Under the pieces are notes generated by a model. The model saw nothing but the letters and a program-made list of their open reading frames with translations, was not told the origin of the DNA and did not search any database. Shown in pieces: positions 30,932 to 39,355 of a stretch of DNA of 45,579 nt. Position numbers and translations under genes: made by a program. The stretch comes from Enterovibrio coralii (GTDB lineage: Bacteria; Pseudomonadota; Gammaproteobacteria; Enterobacterales; Vibrionaceae). Position 1 is the stretch's first letter. Each line of letters begins with the position of its first letter. The DNA lies in assembly GCF_001559595.1 (NCBI RefSeq), contig NZ_LNTY01000016.1, forward strand, positions 1-45,579, in the 5' to 3' direction.

Positions 30932-31729
30932 ATGGAACGAGTTGAGGCGTTATTTCAGGCACTGTGGCAAGACTATACTGCGCGTCTTTGTCCTTCTGCT
31001 GCCAAGGTGCATGCGCTGTTAGAAGAAGGTCAGCCACTGCTTAATGACCACATCGCACTGCGCACCTTTGCGTTGCCAAAAGTGGGATTGGACAGATTGG
31101 CAGCCCCATTTATTGCTATTGGCTATGAGCCGAAAGGGGAATATCACTTTAAGGCGAAAAAGCTCTACGCTCACCACTACGAGCACCCTAATCCTGATGC
31201 ACCAAAGGTATTCATCAGTGAATTAATGGTCGGGCAGTGCTCGTCTGAGCTTCAGATGACGGTCAGAAAGCTGGTGGACCAGGTTGAAGAGCAATGGATG
31301 CATGGTTCAGCGTTCTTGCACGGTGGTCGTCCTTGGGAGGTTGATGAGGCTACTTACCGCCTATTATCGGAAGAAAGTGAATATGCAGGCTGGGTTGCTG
31401 CGCATGGCTTTGGTGCCAATCATTTTACCGTCAGCGTGAATCAGCTTAGCACTGTGGAAGAGGTGACCGATGTGAACCGCGTACTGCGTGAAGCTGGTTT
31501 TGCAATCAATGAGTCAGGCGGAGACGTGAAGGGGAATCCAGAGGTGATGCTGGAGCAGTCTGCCACCATGGCCGACAAAGTGCCGGTGACCTTCAGTGAC
31601 GGTGAAATGCTCATTCCTGGTGGATTTTATGAGTTTGCCAAACGCTATGCGTTACCGGATGGGAGCCTGTATCAAGGGTTCGTGGAAGCCTCAGCCGATA
31701 AGATCTTTGAAAGTACGGACGAGATGTAA
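30932..31729 (+). CDS. DUF1338 family putative metal-dependent dioxygenase
   Basis: 265 residues. I start at ATG 30932, after TGGAGGATG, rather than the TTG at 30920. DUF1338 includes HglS, an iron-dependent 2-oxoadipate dioxygenase/decarboxylase of lysine breakdown with a His-His-Glu metal site. Candidate ligands here are His40 (NDHIALRTF), His164 (GANHFTVSVN) and Glu234 (GGFYEFAKRY). The protein is much shorter than HglS. It follows astD by 21 bases in the same operon, so it may act on a 2-oxo acid linked to arginine or lysine breakdown; this is inference. No clear terminator follows. Confidence 0.85.
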   Translation: MERVEALFQALWQDYTARLCPSAAKVHALLEEGQPLLNDHIALRTFALPKVGLDRLAAPFIAIGYEPKGEYHFKAKKLYAHHYEHPNPDAPKVFISELMVGQCSSELQMTVRKLVDQVEEQWMHGSAFLHGGRPWEVDEATYRLLSEESEYAGWVAAHGFGANHFTVSVNQLSTVEEVTDVNRVLREAGFAINESGGDVKGNPEVMLEQSATMADKVPVTFSDGEMLIPGGFYEFAKRYALPDGSLYQGFVEASADKIFESTDEM

Positions 31730-31738
31730 CGTGTCTGG

Positions 31739-31930
31739 TCAGCAACGCTCGTTAATCAGGCTTGCTGGCCATTCGTCTGCATCTGGTTTACGTTTCTCTT
31801 CCCCAAGCAGTTTTTGCAAATGGTAGTGGGAAGGGCCGTTAAACCCCGTTAATTCAACGCTGGTGCGTGACCAGGTTGAGGGTGTTGATTGTACGGCTGC
31901 TGTTGAAAACATGCCGTGTTCCATATCCAT
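31739..31930 (-). CDS. Candidate small protein, function unknown
   Basis: 63 residues from ATG 31930, chosen because AAAGGTGG lies six bases upstream; a longer version could start at 31954. It begins MDMEHGMFSTAAVQS and ends EWPASLINERC. No domain, signal peptide or membrane segment is recognised. It lies between the DUF1338 gene (convergent, nine bases apart) and crp (same strand, upstream), after the crp terminator. The good ribosome site and the position in an otherwise empty gap favour a real gene, but I cannot confirm conservation. Confidence 0.4.
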   Translation of the reverse strand: MDMEHGMFSTAAVQSTPSTWSRTSVELTGFNGPSHYHLQKLLGEEKRKPDADEWPASLINERC

Positions 31931-32042
31931 ATGAATCCACCTTTTAGTATGCATGCAAATTCATACATGCTTTGCTTTGAAAGGTAGCACCGAATCGGGA
32001 AATTGGCTGAAATTTCGGCGAGATAATGATCACGCAATAAAC

Positions 32043-32074
32043 AAAAAAGCCACCGTATAAGCGGTGGCTTTTTT
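32043..32074. terminator. Terminator of crp
   Basis: Perfect 13-base stem (AAAAAAGCCACCG and its complement) with a six-base loop. The A and T runs on each side make it work in both directions; it lies 21 bases past the crp stop. Confidence 0.92.
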
Positions 32075-32094
32075 ATTCGTCTCATCAAGAAGTA

Positions 32095-32727
32095 TTAGCG
32101 AGTGCCGTATACCACGATGGTCTTACCGTGCGCAGAAATCAGATTCTGCTCTTCCAGCATCTTCAAGATGCGGCCAACGGTTTCACGAGAACAGCCAACG
32201 ATTTGACCGATTTCCTGACGAGTGATCTTGATCTGCATACCGTCTGGGTGGGTCATCGCATCTGGTTGTTTTGCCAGATTCAGCAGTGTTTGCGCGATAC
32301 GACCTGTTACGTCTAGGAACGCCAAGTCACCAACTTTTTGGCTGGTCACTTGTAGACGGCGAGCCATCTGAGAAGAAAGACGCATCAGAATATCAGGGTT
32401 TACTTGGATCAGCTGGCGGAATTTCTTGAATGAGATTTCAGCCACTTCACACGGAGATTTTGCGCGAACCCATGCGGTACGCTCCTGATCTTCCTCAAAT
32501 AGGCCCAGTTCGCCAATGAAGTCGCCCTGGTTGAGGTAAGAGAGGATCATCTCTTTGCCTTCTTCATCCTTGATCAGTACTGCCACTGAACCTTTAACGA
32601 TGTAGTACAAGGTCTCTGCTTTTTCACCAGCATGGATCAGCGTACTTTTCGATGGGTACTTGTGAATGTGACAGTGTGAAAGGAACCACTCTAGTGTTGG
32701 GTCTGTCTGAGGTTTTCCTGGAACCAT
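32095..32727 (-). CDS. crp: cAMP receptor protein
   Basis: 210 residues from ATG 32727 ([22 protein letters not shown]), the standard length; the open frame extends further upstream but with no family similarity. The cyclic-nucleotide domain has the cAMP-binding stretch [18 protein letters not shown] and the dimer helix with [21 protein letters not shown]. The C-terminal helix-turn-helix is [27 protein letters not shown]. It is the global regulator of carbon use, motility and competence. Divergent from the OsmC-like gene, with a CRP-like site between. Confidence 0.98.
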   Translation of the reverse strand: MVPGKPQTDPTLEWFLSHCHIHKYPSKSTLIHAGEKAETLYYIVKGSVAVLIKDEEGKEMILSYLNQGDFIGELGLFEEDQERTAWVRAKSPCEVAEISFKKFRQLIQVNPDILMRLSSQMARRLQVTSQKVGDLAFLDVTGRIAQTLLNLAKQPDAMTHPDGMQIKITRQEIGQIVGCSRETVGRILKMLEEQNLISAHGKTIVVYGTR

Positions 32728-32921
32728 ATATCTCATTTCCTCTGCATTTGTTGCCTGATGAGTCTTCCTTAGCCCATCGTCCTGCGGCACCTGTCCGTTG
32801 GATAGCATAAAGTTTCAGCAGTCAGGCTACAAGCTCTCTGTTTGAGTCATTGAGTTTATCCTTTTTCACGCACGATTTCTTGATTTTGATATGGACTTAG
32901 CCCCCTAATAAAGGCTAAAAA

Positions 32922-32937
32922 CGTGGACAAGATCACG
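32922..32937. promoter_or_regulatory. Candidate CRP site between crp and the OsmC-like gene
   Basis: CGTGGACAAGATCACG has the spacing of the CRP consensus TGTGA-N6-TCACA with a good right half and a weaker left half. It is 26 bases before the OsmC-like gene and about 195 bases before crp. Confidence 0.35.
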
Positions 32938-32963
32938 ACCCTGAAAGTAAGTGGAGGAAAGCG

Positions 32964-33371
32964 ATGCAAGCAAGCGTCAAGTGGTGCGGAAATAAGACGT
33001 TCCTGGGACTGTCAAATACGGGCCACAACATTGTGATGGATGGCAATGGTGGAGCGCATGCACCTAGCCCAATGGAAATGGTTTTGATGGGTGCCGGCGG
33101 ATGTAGCTCTGTCGATGTTGTCGCGGCACTGGAAGAGGGCAACCAAAAGATTGTCAGTTGTGAAGCGCAGCTGTCGGCAGAAAGAAGAGAGCAAGCACCG
33201 CGTCTATTTACCCGCATCAATATCCATTTTGTGGTGAAGGGCGATCAGATTGATGAGTCTTTAGTGGCGCAAGCGGTGAAAGACAGTTTGGAAAAATACT
33301 GCTCGGTCTGTCTGATGTTGGGTGCCGGTGTGGAAATGACCCACTCTTACGAAATCCAACAAACGAACTAA
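32964..33371 (+). CDS. yhfA: OsmC family protein (YhfA-like)
   Basis: 135 residues. The OsmC/Ohr fold is shown by SPMEMVLMGAGGCSSVDVVAALE and by the second cysteine region EKYCSVCLMLGAGVEM. In this family two cysteines usually reduce organic hydroperoxides. The YhfA branch lies next to crp in enteric bacteria and vibrios, and its substrate is not settled. AGTGGAGG precedes the ATG. Divergent from crp; convergent with prkB across a palindromic terminator. Confidence 0.9.
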   Translation: MQASVKWCGNKTFLGLSNTGHNIVMDGNGGAHAPSPMEMVLMGAGGCSSVDVVAALEEGNQKIVSCEAQLSAERREQAPRLFTRINIHFVVKGDQIDESLVAQAVKDSLEKYCSVCLMLGAGVEMTHSYEIQQTN

Positions 33372-33390
33372 AGAAGACTGTTGATGAAAT

Positions 33391-33418
33391 AAAGAAGGAG
33401 GGCATGCCCTCCTTCTTT
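33391..33418. terminator. 28-base palindromic hairpin between yhfA and prkB
   Basis: A perfect palindrome centred on GGGCATGCCC with AAAGAAGGAG and its complement outside. It is T-rich on the right and A-rich on the left, so it probably terminates the rightward gene and perhaps prkB. Confidence 0.75.
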
Positions 33419-33496
33419 GTTTGTCTAATTATTCAGACTATGAATGGGTCATGCAACTGCACGGTTTTATTGCGCCACAGTGCATAACGTCTGGTT

Positions 33497-34366
33497 TTAA
33501 CTGATTTTCCCTGTCTCAATCAATTGCTGAATTAATGGACGAATAATCAGCTCCATCGCAAAGCTCATCTTTCCGCCTGGCACCACCAAGGTATTGTGGC
33601 GCGACATAAAGGCACCTTGAATCATGGTAAGCAGATACGGGAAGTCGACATTCTTAATGCCGCGGAAACGGATAACCACAAAGCTTTCATCAAGGCTCGG
33701 AATGGCTTTGGCATTGAGCGGGTTCGACGTATCAACCGTCGGCACGCGCTGGAAGTTAATGTGGGTGCGGCTGAACTGTGGCGTAATGTAGTTCAGGTAG
33801 TCATCCATGGAGCGAACGATAGAGTCCATCACCGCTTCACGTGAATGGCCGCGGTCGCGAGTGTCGCGAACAAACTTTTGAATCCACTCAAGGTTAACGA
33901 TCGGCACCATGCCAATCAGCAGATCAACGTGTTGCGCCACATTGATGTCGCCGTCGGCGATACCGCCGTGCAGCCCCTCATAGAACATTAAGTCTGTGTG
34001 TTCGGGGAGGTCTTGCCATGCGGTAAAGGTGCCGGGCATTTGGTTGTAAGGCACCGCTTCGTCAAAGGTATGAAGGTAGCGACGGAACTGTCCCGTGCCT
34101 TGCGAACCATATTCTCTGAAGAAAGACTCTAGCCTTGGAAAGTCATTGGCGGTTGGCCCAAAGTAGCTGATATGACGACCTTGCTCTTTGGCCTTTCTGA
34201 TCTCGACATCCATTTCTGGGCGAGTAAATCGATGGAAACTGTCACCTTCGACCCAGGCCGCGCTGATGTCCATCATATTGAAGATTTTCCGAAACGCGTC
34301 GGATGTCGTCGTCGTTCCTGCGCCGGATGAACCGGTGACTGCAATGATTGGATGTTTTGCAGACAT
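33497..34366 (-). CDS. prkB: Phosphoribulokinase-like protein PrkB
   Basis: 289 residues from ATG 34366 (MSAKHPIIAVTGSSGAGTTTT), which matches the E. coli homologue and has CAGGG upstream; a start five codons earlier is possible. P-loop GSSGAGTTTT, then VEGDSFHRFTRPEMDVEIRKA, GRHISYFGPTANDF, FYEGLHGG and THINFQRVPTVDTSNP, all family marks. It resembles phosphoribulokinase of the Calvin cycle, but no other Calvin gene is near and its physiological substrate is unknown. It lies downstream of yheU on the same strand. Confidence 0.93.
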   Translation of the reverse strand: MSAKHPIIAVTGSSGAGTTTTSDAFRKIFNMMDISAAWVEGDSFHRFTRPEMDVEIRKAKEQGRHISYFGPTANDFPRLESFFREYGSQGTGQFRRYLHTFDEAVPYNQMPGTFTAWQDLPEHTDLMFYEGLHGGIADGDINVAQHVDLLIGMVPIVNLEWIQKFVRDTRDRGHSREAVMDSIVRSMDDYLNYITPQFSRTHINFQRVPTVDTSNPLNAKAIPSLDESFVVIRFRGIKNVDFPYLLTMIQGAFMSRHNTLVVPGGKMSFAMELIIRPLIQQLIETGKIS

Positions 34367-34505
34367 GACAAACCCTGTCAAATTAACGTGATGACAAAGA
34401 ATTAACAGGGAGTCACAGATAGGTCAAGCTGGGGGCATAGCCAAAGCTGCTGAAGATCCTGAATATCAGAGGTCATCGGCAACTTCATGCTATTTAGGGG
34501 GAGGT

Positions 34506-34721
34506 TTACGCGAGTGAGCGTGTCAGTTTGATATCGATGGTTTCATGCAATTCTGAGTAAACCACCACCGCTTCTTTATTGCGGATCAACGCCAGCACTT
34601 GATCGACTTTGTCATCAAAGCTGACTTCTTGCTCACCGTAGTCGGTGCCTTCTCTCAGCACAAAGTGCTCAACCAAGCTTCTTAGGTTTTCTTCAGGAAT
34701 TTCCTGCCAAGGGACAATCAT
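34506..34721 (-). CDS. yheU: YheU (UPF0270) family protein
   Basis: 71 residues: IVPWQEIPEENLRSLVEHF and VLREGTDYGEQE, then VVVYSELHETIDI, the UPF0270 signature. Function unknown; small and cytosolic. It starts eight bases after the DUF3187 stop and precedes prkB, the same order (yheT, yheU, prkB) as in enterics except for the added DUF3187 gene. Confidence 0.92.
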   Translation of the reverse strand: MIVPWQEIPEENLRSLVEHFVLREGTDYGEQEVSFDDKVDQVLALIRNKEAVVVYSELHETIDIKLTRSLA

Positions 34722-34729
34722 CTCGCTAC

Positions 34730-35705
34730 CTACAACATTAAGCGGTGCCTGAACGTGGCCGAAAACACGATATCGGTACTGTTATCGTGATTGAACATGT
34801 TCTCCAGAGCCATCAATTCTATCGCACTGTCATCAAAAAGGTAGCGATAGCCCAAGGCAAATTCATGCACCAGTGATGTCAGCTCACCCAAATTGTCACC
34901 GTCTCCTTTTCCCTGAGAGACAAGGTATTCAGCAATCAATTCATGATGTTTGAACAAGACGTATTGGTAGCTAAAGCCGGCATTTACCCCAAAGGGTTTT
35001 ACATCCACAAAATGCTGTTGTTTGTCCGGGCGGTGTGTAAGGCCCAGTGACGCCGTAAATTTGTGGCTTTCACGCTGGTAGCCATAGTTGACCTGAAGGC
35101 TTGCTCGAACGTGGTGTTGGCAAACACGCCATGGCTGACGCGATTAAAGAACAAGGTCGCCCCGACGCTAACCGCATGGTGGTCATCGTGATACAGGGTG
35201 TGTTCACCGTAAAAGGTCAGGGCACTGAGTAGCGGGTCACCGACAAAGCTTCAACTGGCTCATCCAACCTGTCAGGGAATGAAATATAGAAGCGGTCTTC
35301 ATCGACCTCGGTCCGTCCGTTTTGGTCGATACCAAAGATGCTGTGAAACTTTTCCGTCAAACCATCGAGGCGGTTGTTGGCTGCATAGCGATACTGGTAC
35401 CAGACCCCGATTTTAGTGGTTTCCGTTGGGGCATTCATAAACCCCGCCATGATTTGATTGTGGTAGTAGTCGAACAGATAGTCGGGGGTATTGGCCCACA
35501 CGCTTGCAATGGTCAAAGACGCAAACACTTCGGTTTCGTCTGCAGCAAGCGACATGGGGTCATGCAGCATCGGGGCAAGGCCAGTGACTTGAAGTGGGGC
35601 TTGGCTTTGGACAATCAAAGGCCCAAAGCGCACAGGGTCAGCCCCAGCGGTAAAGGAAAAACCAAACAGAGCCAGTATGGTCAGGGCAGTGCGAGAAAAT
35701 GCCAT
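34730..35705 (-). pseudogene. DUF3187 family outer-membrane-like protein, two frameshifts
   Basis: It begins MAFSRTALTILALFGFSFTAGADP, a signal peptide cleaved near residue 22, followed by VRFGPLIVQSQAPLQ and alternating hydrophobic strands ending in FSATFRHRLML, typical of a beta-barrel. I recognise DUF3187, found mainly in vibrios; function unknown. Two single missing bases break the frame: near 35250 (EPVE then SFVGDPLLSALTFYG) and near 35098 (TFEQA then LQVNYGYQRE). With both restored it would be about 325 residues with every expected segment. It lies between yheT and yheU, 27 bases from yheT. Two breaks make real decay more plausible here than in the other broken genes, but the same error type remains possible. 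Confidence 0.8.
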
Positions 35706-35732
35706 GATTCACCTCTCTCGCCCTGCGTGTTG

Positions 35733-36716
35733 TCAGTTATCCATATGCAGGGCTAGCCAACGAGGAACTTCCTGTTCCAACCAGAATTCGGGTTTCTTCA
35801 ATGTGCCGGAAACAAATCCTACATGACCGCCGTATTCGGTGAGGTGATAGTGAATATTGTCAGGTAGAGGCTCGGTCGGTATCACCGCGTCAGTCATAAA
35901 AGGGTCATCTTTAGCATGGACCACTTTCAAGGGAGTGGCAATTTGGTGGAGCACCCCTAAGCCGCTGCATTGCTTGTAGTAATCTTCGGCATCCTCAAAA
36001 CCATGCAGTGGTGCGGTCACCGTTTGGTCGAACTGATACAGGGTATCGATGTTGACCTTGTCATGACTCTTCCAATGCCCAATCTCTGGGTGACGCGCCA
36101 ATTTGTTGCTGAGCGAGCGGTTCATGGAACGCAGCAAGTAGGCCTGATAGACCTTGGAAAAACCTTGATTGATGCGACTGGAACACGCAGCTAGGTTCAG
36201 TGGCGGACTGACAACGCAGCCTGCTTTTATCAGCGGGTCATGGTTGAACTCGGCGAGGTAACGCACCAACATGTTGCCGCCCAACGACACGCCCGTGGCA
36301 ACGCGGGGTACATCGGGAAACTGTTCGCTCAGATAGGTCAGGAAAAAACGCGCATCGCTGGTTTCGCCCGAGTGATAACTTCTTGGCATCTTATTAAGTG
36401 AGCCACTGCAACCGCGAAAGTGCATGATGACGCCAAGCCAGCCTTGTTCGCGAAAGGCGTTTAACAGGCCATTGGCGTAAGGGCTGTAAAAGCAACCAGC
36501 CAGACCGTGAAAAAGCACAGCGACAGGTTTACCTTTTGCCTGCGCTGGCGGCTCTGTCCAACCGATATCCAGAAAGTCTCCGTCAGGCGTACTTAGACGT
36601 TGCCAAACGGGTTCAAACAGCGCCTTACGGCGTATAAATCGCGGCAGTAAGGTTTGAACATGAGGGTTTTTCGCTCCCTTAAGCGGAACAAATGCAGTTG
36701 TCATGCGGTGGCTCAT
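35733..36716 (-). CDS. yheT: Alpha/beta hydrolase YheT
   Basis: 327 residues. Alpha/beta hydrolase fold with FHGLAGCFYSPYANGL (oxyanion region), the nucleophile elbow GVSLGGN, and the catalytic Asp and His in HAKDDPF and GGHVGF. The N-terminus FVPLKGAKNPHVQTLLPRF is typical of YheT-type esterases; the natural substrate is unknown. The start overlaps the stop of the MocR-type gene by four bases (ATGA), an unusual coupling for a regulator and this housekeeping hydrolase. Confidence 0.92.
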   Translation of the reverse strand: MSHRMTTAFVPLKGAKNPHVQTLLPRFIRRKALFEPVWQRLSTPDGDFLDIGWTEPPAQAKGKPVAVLFHGLAGCFYSPYANGLLNAFREQGWLGVIMHFRGCSGSLNKMPRSYHSGETSDARFFLTYLSEQFPDVPRVATGVSLGGNMLVRYLAEFNHDPLIKAGCVVSPPLNLAACSSRINQGFSKVYQAYLLRSMNRSLSNKLARHPEIGHWKSHDKVNIDTLYQFDQTVTAPLHGFEDAEDYYKQCSGLGVLHQIATPLKVVHAKDDPFMTDAVIPTEPLPDNIHYHLTEYGGHVGFVSGTLKKPEFWLEQEVPRWLALHMDN

Positions 36717-38095
36717 AATGCGAATTCACTGATGGGGGGATTGGCGAGCAGCTGCGCAAGCTTCTCACACCCCATTTCTAATTGTGCCAGAGTTGGCGGC
36801 GCGCTAACGGCAAGGCGAATATAAGGCGGCGCGCCATAACCTGGCGGGACAAACAGCTCGGCAGATTTCACTTCCAGTCCATTGTCTTTGCACGCGGCGA
36901 GAAAGTCACTCAGTGCCCAATCATCGGGCAATCTCAACCAGCCATGAAAGCCGTGAGGGTGGTAACGAAGATCGGCATCAGGAAGATGCTCTTTCACCCG
37001 CTGCCAGCGGTTTTTCATGTCTATACGTATGGTATCCAAAATCTGATTAGCGGCACCGTTCTCCAGCAAAATGGTCGCCATTGCGGTCAGCAGTGGGCTG
37101 ATCATCCAGCTGTGGTTTTGCAGTGCATTGACGAAGTGTGGGTAGAACTTCTCAGGCAAATGCAGAAAACCCAACCGTAATCCGGGGGCGAGTGTTTTTG
37201 CTAACCCGCCAATATAAATCACCTGCTCAGGGGCAAGGTTGACCAAAGGCTCGGGACGCTCGTTAGGCAAAAGACCATTGATGTCATCTTCGAGGATAAC
37301 CAGCTGCTGATCGCGACAGATCTCGATGATCGCCTCTCTTCGTGCTTCGCCCATGGTCGCGGTGGTCGGATTTTGTAATGTCGGGGTCAGATACACCGCC
37401 CTTGGCTGGTACTGCTGGCAAGCGGCACGTAACGACTCAGGCAGCATGCCTTCATCGTCCATTTCTACCGGCTTGATGGTGAGCTGAAGCTGCTTGGCAA
37501 GGCTCATTAAACCGGGGTAAGTAAATTTGTCAGCCAGTATGGTATCGCCCGCGCGGCAAAGGGTAAGCAGGCAAAGCTGCATGGCACTTTGTGCGCCTGA
37601 ACAAAACAGCAATTGCGACGGCGACGTAATGACGCCGTGATGCCCAAGCCACTGAGAGAGCACTTCACGATGTCGAACAATGCCGGATGGAGGTTGGTAG
37701 AGCATCAAGCTATTGAGCTCACTGGGATGCGAAGCGAGCTGTTGCAGGGCATCGGCAAACACGTCGGCACGATTGATAGACGGCGGAACGTTATAACCGA
37801 AGCTCGTGATCCCCGGCCGTTCGGGGGCAGCGAAGGTCCAAAGCGGTTTGTCAGTGTGGCTGATGTAAGTGCCCGCACCGACTTTGGCTTCAACAATCCC
37901 TCTACGCTCGGCTTCCGCGTATGCGCGAGTGATGGTTCCCACGGTCACGCACAAGGCATCTGCCAAGGCGCGATGGGTCGGCAGACGTGTTCCCGGCAGC
38001 AGCTCTTGGTTATGAACCTTTTCCGCAATGGCATCGGCGATTTGCCGATACATGGGAGCGCCGTTTTTCTCCAATGCAATATTCGTAATTGTCAT
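36713..38095 (-). CDS. MocR-type GntR regulator with aminotransferase domain
   Basis: 460 residues. An N-terminal GntR winged helix (about 10-78, with ADALCVTVGTITRAYAEAERRG) is joined to a fold-type I aminotransferase-like domain with PLP lysine Lys300 (YIGGLAKTLAPGLRLGF), the Asp in LEDD, and NPTT. Such proteins sense PLP with an amino acid or amine and usually control a divergent neighbour. Here that is a LysE-family exporter, with a perfect palindrome in between. It is therefore probably an activator of the exporter and its own repressor. It is not clearly PdxR, since no pyridoxal synthesis gene is near. Confidence 0.9.
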   Translation of the reverse strand: MTITNIALEKNGAPMYRQIADAIAEKVHNQELLPGTRLPTHRALADALCVTVGTITRAYAEAERRGIVEAKVGAGTYISHTDKPLWTFAAPERPGITSFGYNVPPSINRADVFADALQQLASHPSELNSLMLYQPPSGIVRHREVLSQWLGHHGVITSPSQLLFCSGAQSAMQLCLLTLCRAGDTILADKFTYPGLMSLAKQLQLTIKPVEMDDEGMLPESLRAACQQYQPRAVYLTPTLQNPTTATMGEARREAIIEICRDQQLVILEDDINGLLPNERPEPLVNLAPEQVIYIGGLAKTLAPGLRLGFLHLPEKFYPHFVNALQNHSWMISPLLTAMATILLENGAANQILDTIRIDMKNRWQRVKEHLPDADLRYHPHGFHGWLRLPDDWALSDFLAACKDNGLEVKSAELFVPPGYGAPPYIRLAVSAPPTLAQLEMGCEKLAQLLANPPISEFAL

Positions 38096-38113
38096 GGTGA
38101 CAATAAACCTTTT

Positions 38114-38129
38114 GATCCATTAATCGATC
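38114..38129. promoter_or_regulatory. Imperfect palindrome near the MocR gene start
   Basis: GATCCATTAATCGATC is palindromic apart from one mismatched pair. It lies 18 bases upstream of the regulator's ATG and may be a second, weaker operator. Confidence 0.3.
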
Positions 38130-38183
38130 CCTGTTAGCGTGATTTTTAATCAGTGATGGTGATTTAATCAACAATTATTCAAA

Positions 38184-38199
38184 ATTGTATCGATACAAT
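38184..38199. promoter_or_regulatory. Perfect 16-bp palindromic operator
   Basis: ATTGTATCGATACAAT is a perfect palindrome located 19 bases before the LysE-family start and in the MocR/LysE divergent region. Its right end, TACAAT, resembles a -10 box. Confidence 0.65.
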
Positions 38200-38218
38200 G
38201 TGAGCGGAGAGGCAAAAG

Positions 38219-38821
38219 ATGATGGAAATATCTTTTCTGGCGGCACTGGCAGTGTTCGCGGCGACCATGACAGGAACGCCTGGGCCTAACAATATGATGC
38301 TGACAGCATCTGGGGCGAACTTCGGTTACAAGCGCACCATTCCCCATTTGATTGGGATCTCATTGGGGGTTGCGACCTTGATTGCCTTTGTGGCGGCCGG
38401 TCTGGGTGTGATTTTTAAAATGTACCCTTGGATCCAAGAAACCATGAAGGTGGTGGCCAGCGGGTACTTGGTTTATCTCGCGTGGCGAATTGTCAAAGCA
38501 GGGGCACCGGATGCTTCACAGCGTGAAGGGCGAAGACCCATGACCATGCTAGAAGGTGCGATGTTTCAGTTTATCAATCCCAAAGCATGGGCGATGGCCG
38601 TCAGTGCCGTCGGGACCTTTACCTTGTCAGGTGGTGACTACTGGTGGTCGGCGGCCGTGATTGTCATGACCTTTATTGCGGTGGGCTTTCCGTTAACCTC
38701 GCTTTGGGCAGGTTTCGGGGTTTGGGTCGGGAAAGTGCTGTCTACGGAATCAAGCTGGAAGGCATTTAACCGCACCATGGGCGCATTGACGGCCAGTTGC
38801 CTCGTGTTTATCTGGCTGTAA
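38219..38821 (+). CDS. LysE family amino-acid exporter
   Basis: 200 residues with five or six hydrophobic helices. The family motif GTPGPNNMMLTASGANFGYKRT is at residues 18-39 and FINPKAWAMAVSA lies at about 121-133. LysE/RhtB proteins export amino acids or related small molecules; the substrate cannot be told here. It is divergent from the MocR-type regulator and preceded by the palindromic operator, so expression is probably set by that regulator. The gene is followed within 20 bases by the convergent TIGR02444 gene. Confidence 0.92.
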   Translation: MMEISFLAALAVFAATMTGTPGPNNMMLTASGANFGYKRTIPHLIGISLGVATLIAFVAAGLGVIFKMYPWIQETMKVVASGYLVYLAWRIVKAGAPDASQREGRRPMTMLEGAMFQFINPKAWAMAVSAVGTFTLSGGDYWWSAAVIVMTFIAVGFPLTSLWAGFGVWVGKVLSTESSWKAFNRTMGALTASCLVFIWL

Positions 38822-38839
38822 TAAGCATCAGCCTCAGCA

Positions 38840-39355
38840 TTAGCTTAGACGGTGCAGGCCTTTCATCAGCGTCGGGTAAAGGTAACGCGCCGCGGTATCG
38901 AGCTGAGTACAGTAACTTTCGAGTGCCGGTGGGCCTGTTTCTTCCCAATCGAGTTGATTTAGACACGTGATGAGCTCTTGCTGCTGGAATTTCTCAAGCG
39001 TGAGCTCGTAGTTCAGCATCTTTTGATATGCACCGCGACTTAGCTGCGGTTTAAGGTCACGTCGCATTAAGCGGTAGCGGCTGAGCAGGGTTTCCGATTG
39101 CGCCATGGTTTTGCGAAGGGCTGACAGAGAATGGGGTGATAGCGAGAAGCCCGCATCTTCAATCCACGCGAGCAATAAGGCGAGATTCACATTGCCTTTG
39201 AATTGGTCTTGAAGCTTCAAACAGGCGTGTTTGACTTCCTGCTGACCATAGTGGTGCAGGCAAAACTGCCACAGCCCGTCGGCTGTGGCATTGTTCTTTA
39301 TCGGCCTTGGAACTCGGCTTCCATCTCTTCCAGTTGTTCCTGCAGATCCATCCAT
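38840..39355 (-). CDS. TIGR02444 (DUF2390) family protein, start uncertain
   Basis: The conserved part begins LWQFCLHHYGQQEVKHACLKLQDQF and continues NLALLLAWIEDAG, the TIGR02444 signature; function unknown. The only ATG in this frame is at 39355, which would overlap yheS by 58 bases and add an unlikely N-terminus (MDGSAGTTGRDGSR). Another ATG at 39289-39291, just after the yheS stop, would give a normal start, MPQP then DGLWQF, if one base were missing near 39278. I therefore suspect a further single-base loss. Co-transcribed with yheS. Confidence 0.8.
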   Translation of the reverse strand: MDGSAGTTGRDGSRVPRPIKNNATADGLWQFCLHHYGQQEVKHACLKLQDQFKGNVNLALLLAWIEDAGFSLSPHSLSALRKTMAQSETLLSRYRLMRRDLKPQLSRGAYQKMLNYELTLEKFQQQELITCLNQLDWEETGPPALESYCTQLDTAARYLYPTLMKGLHRLS

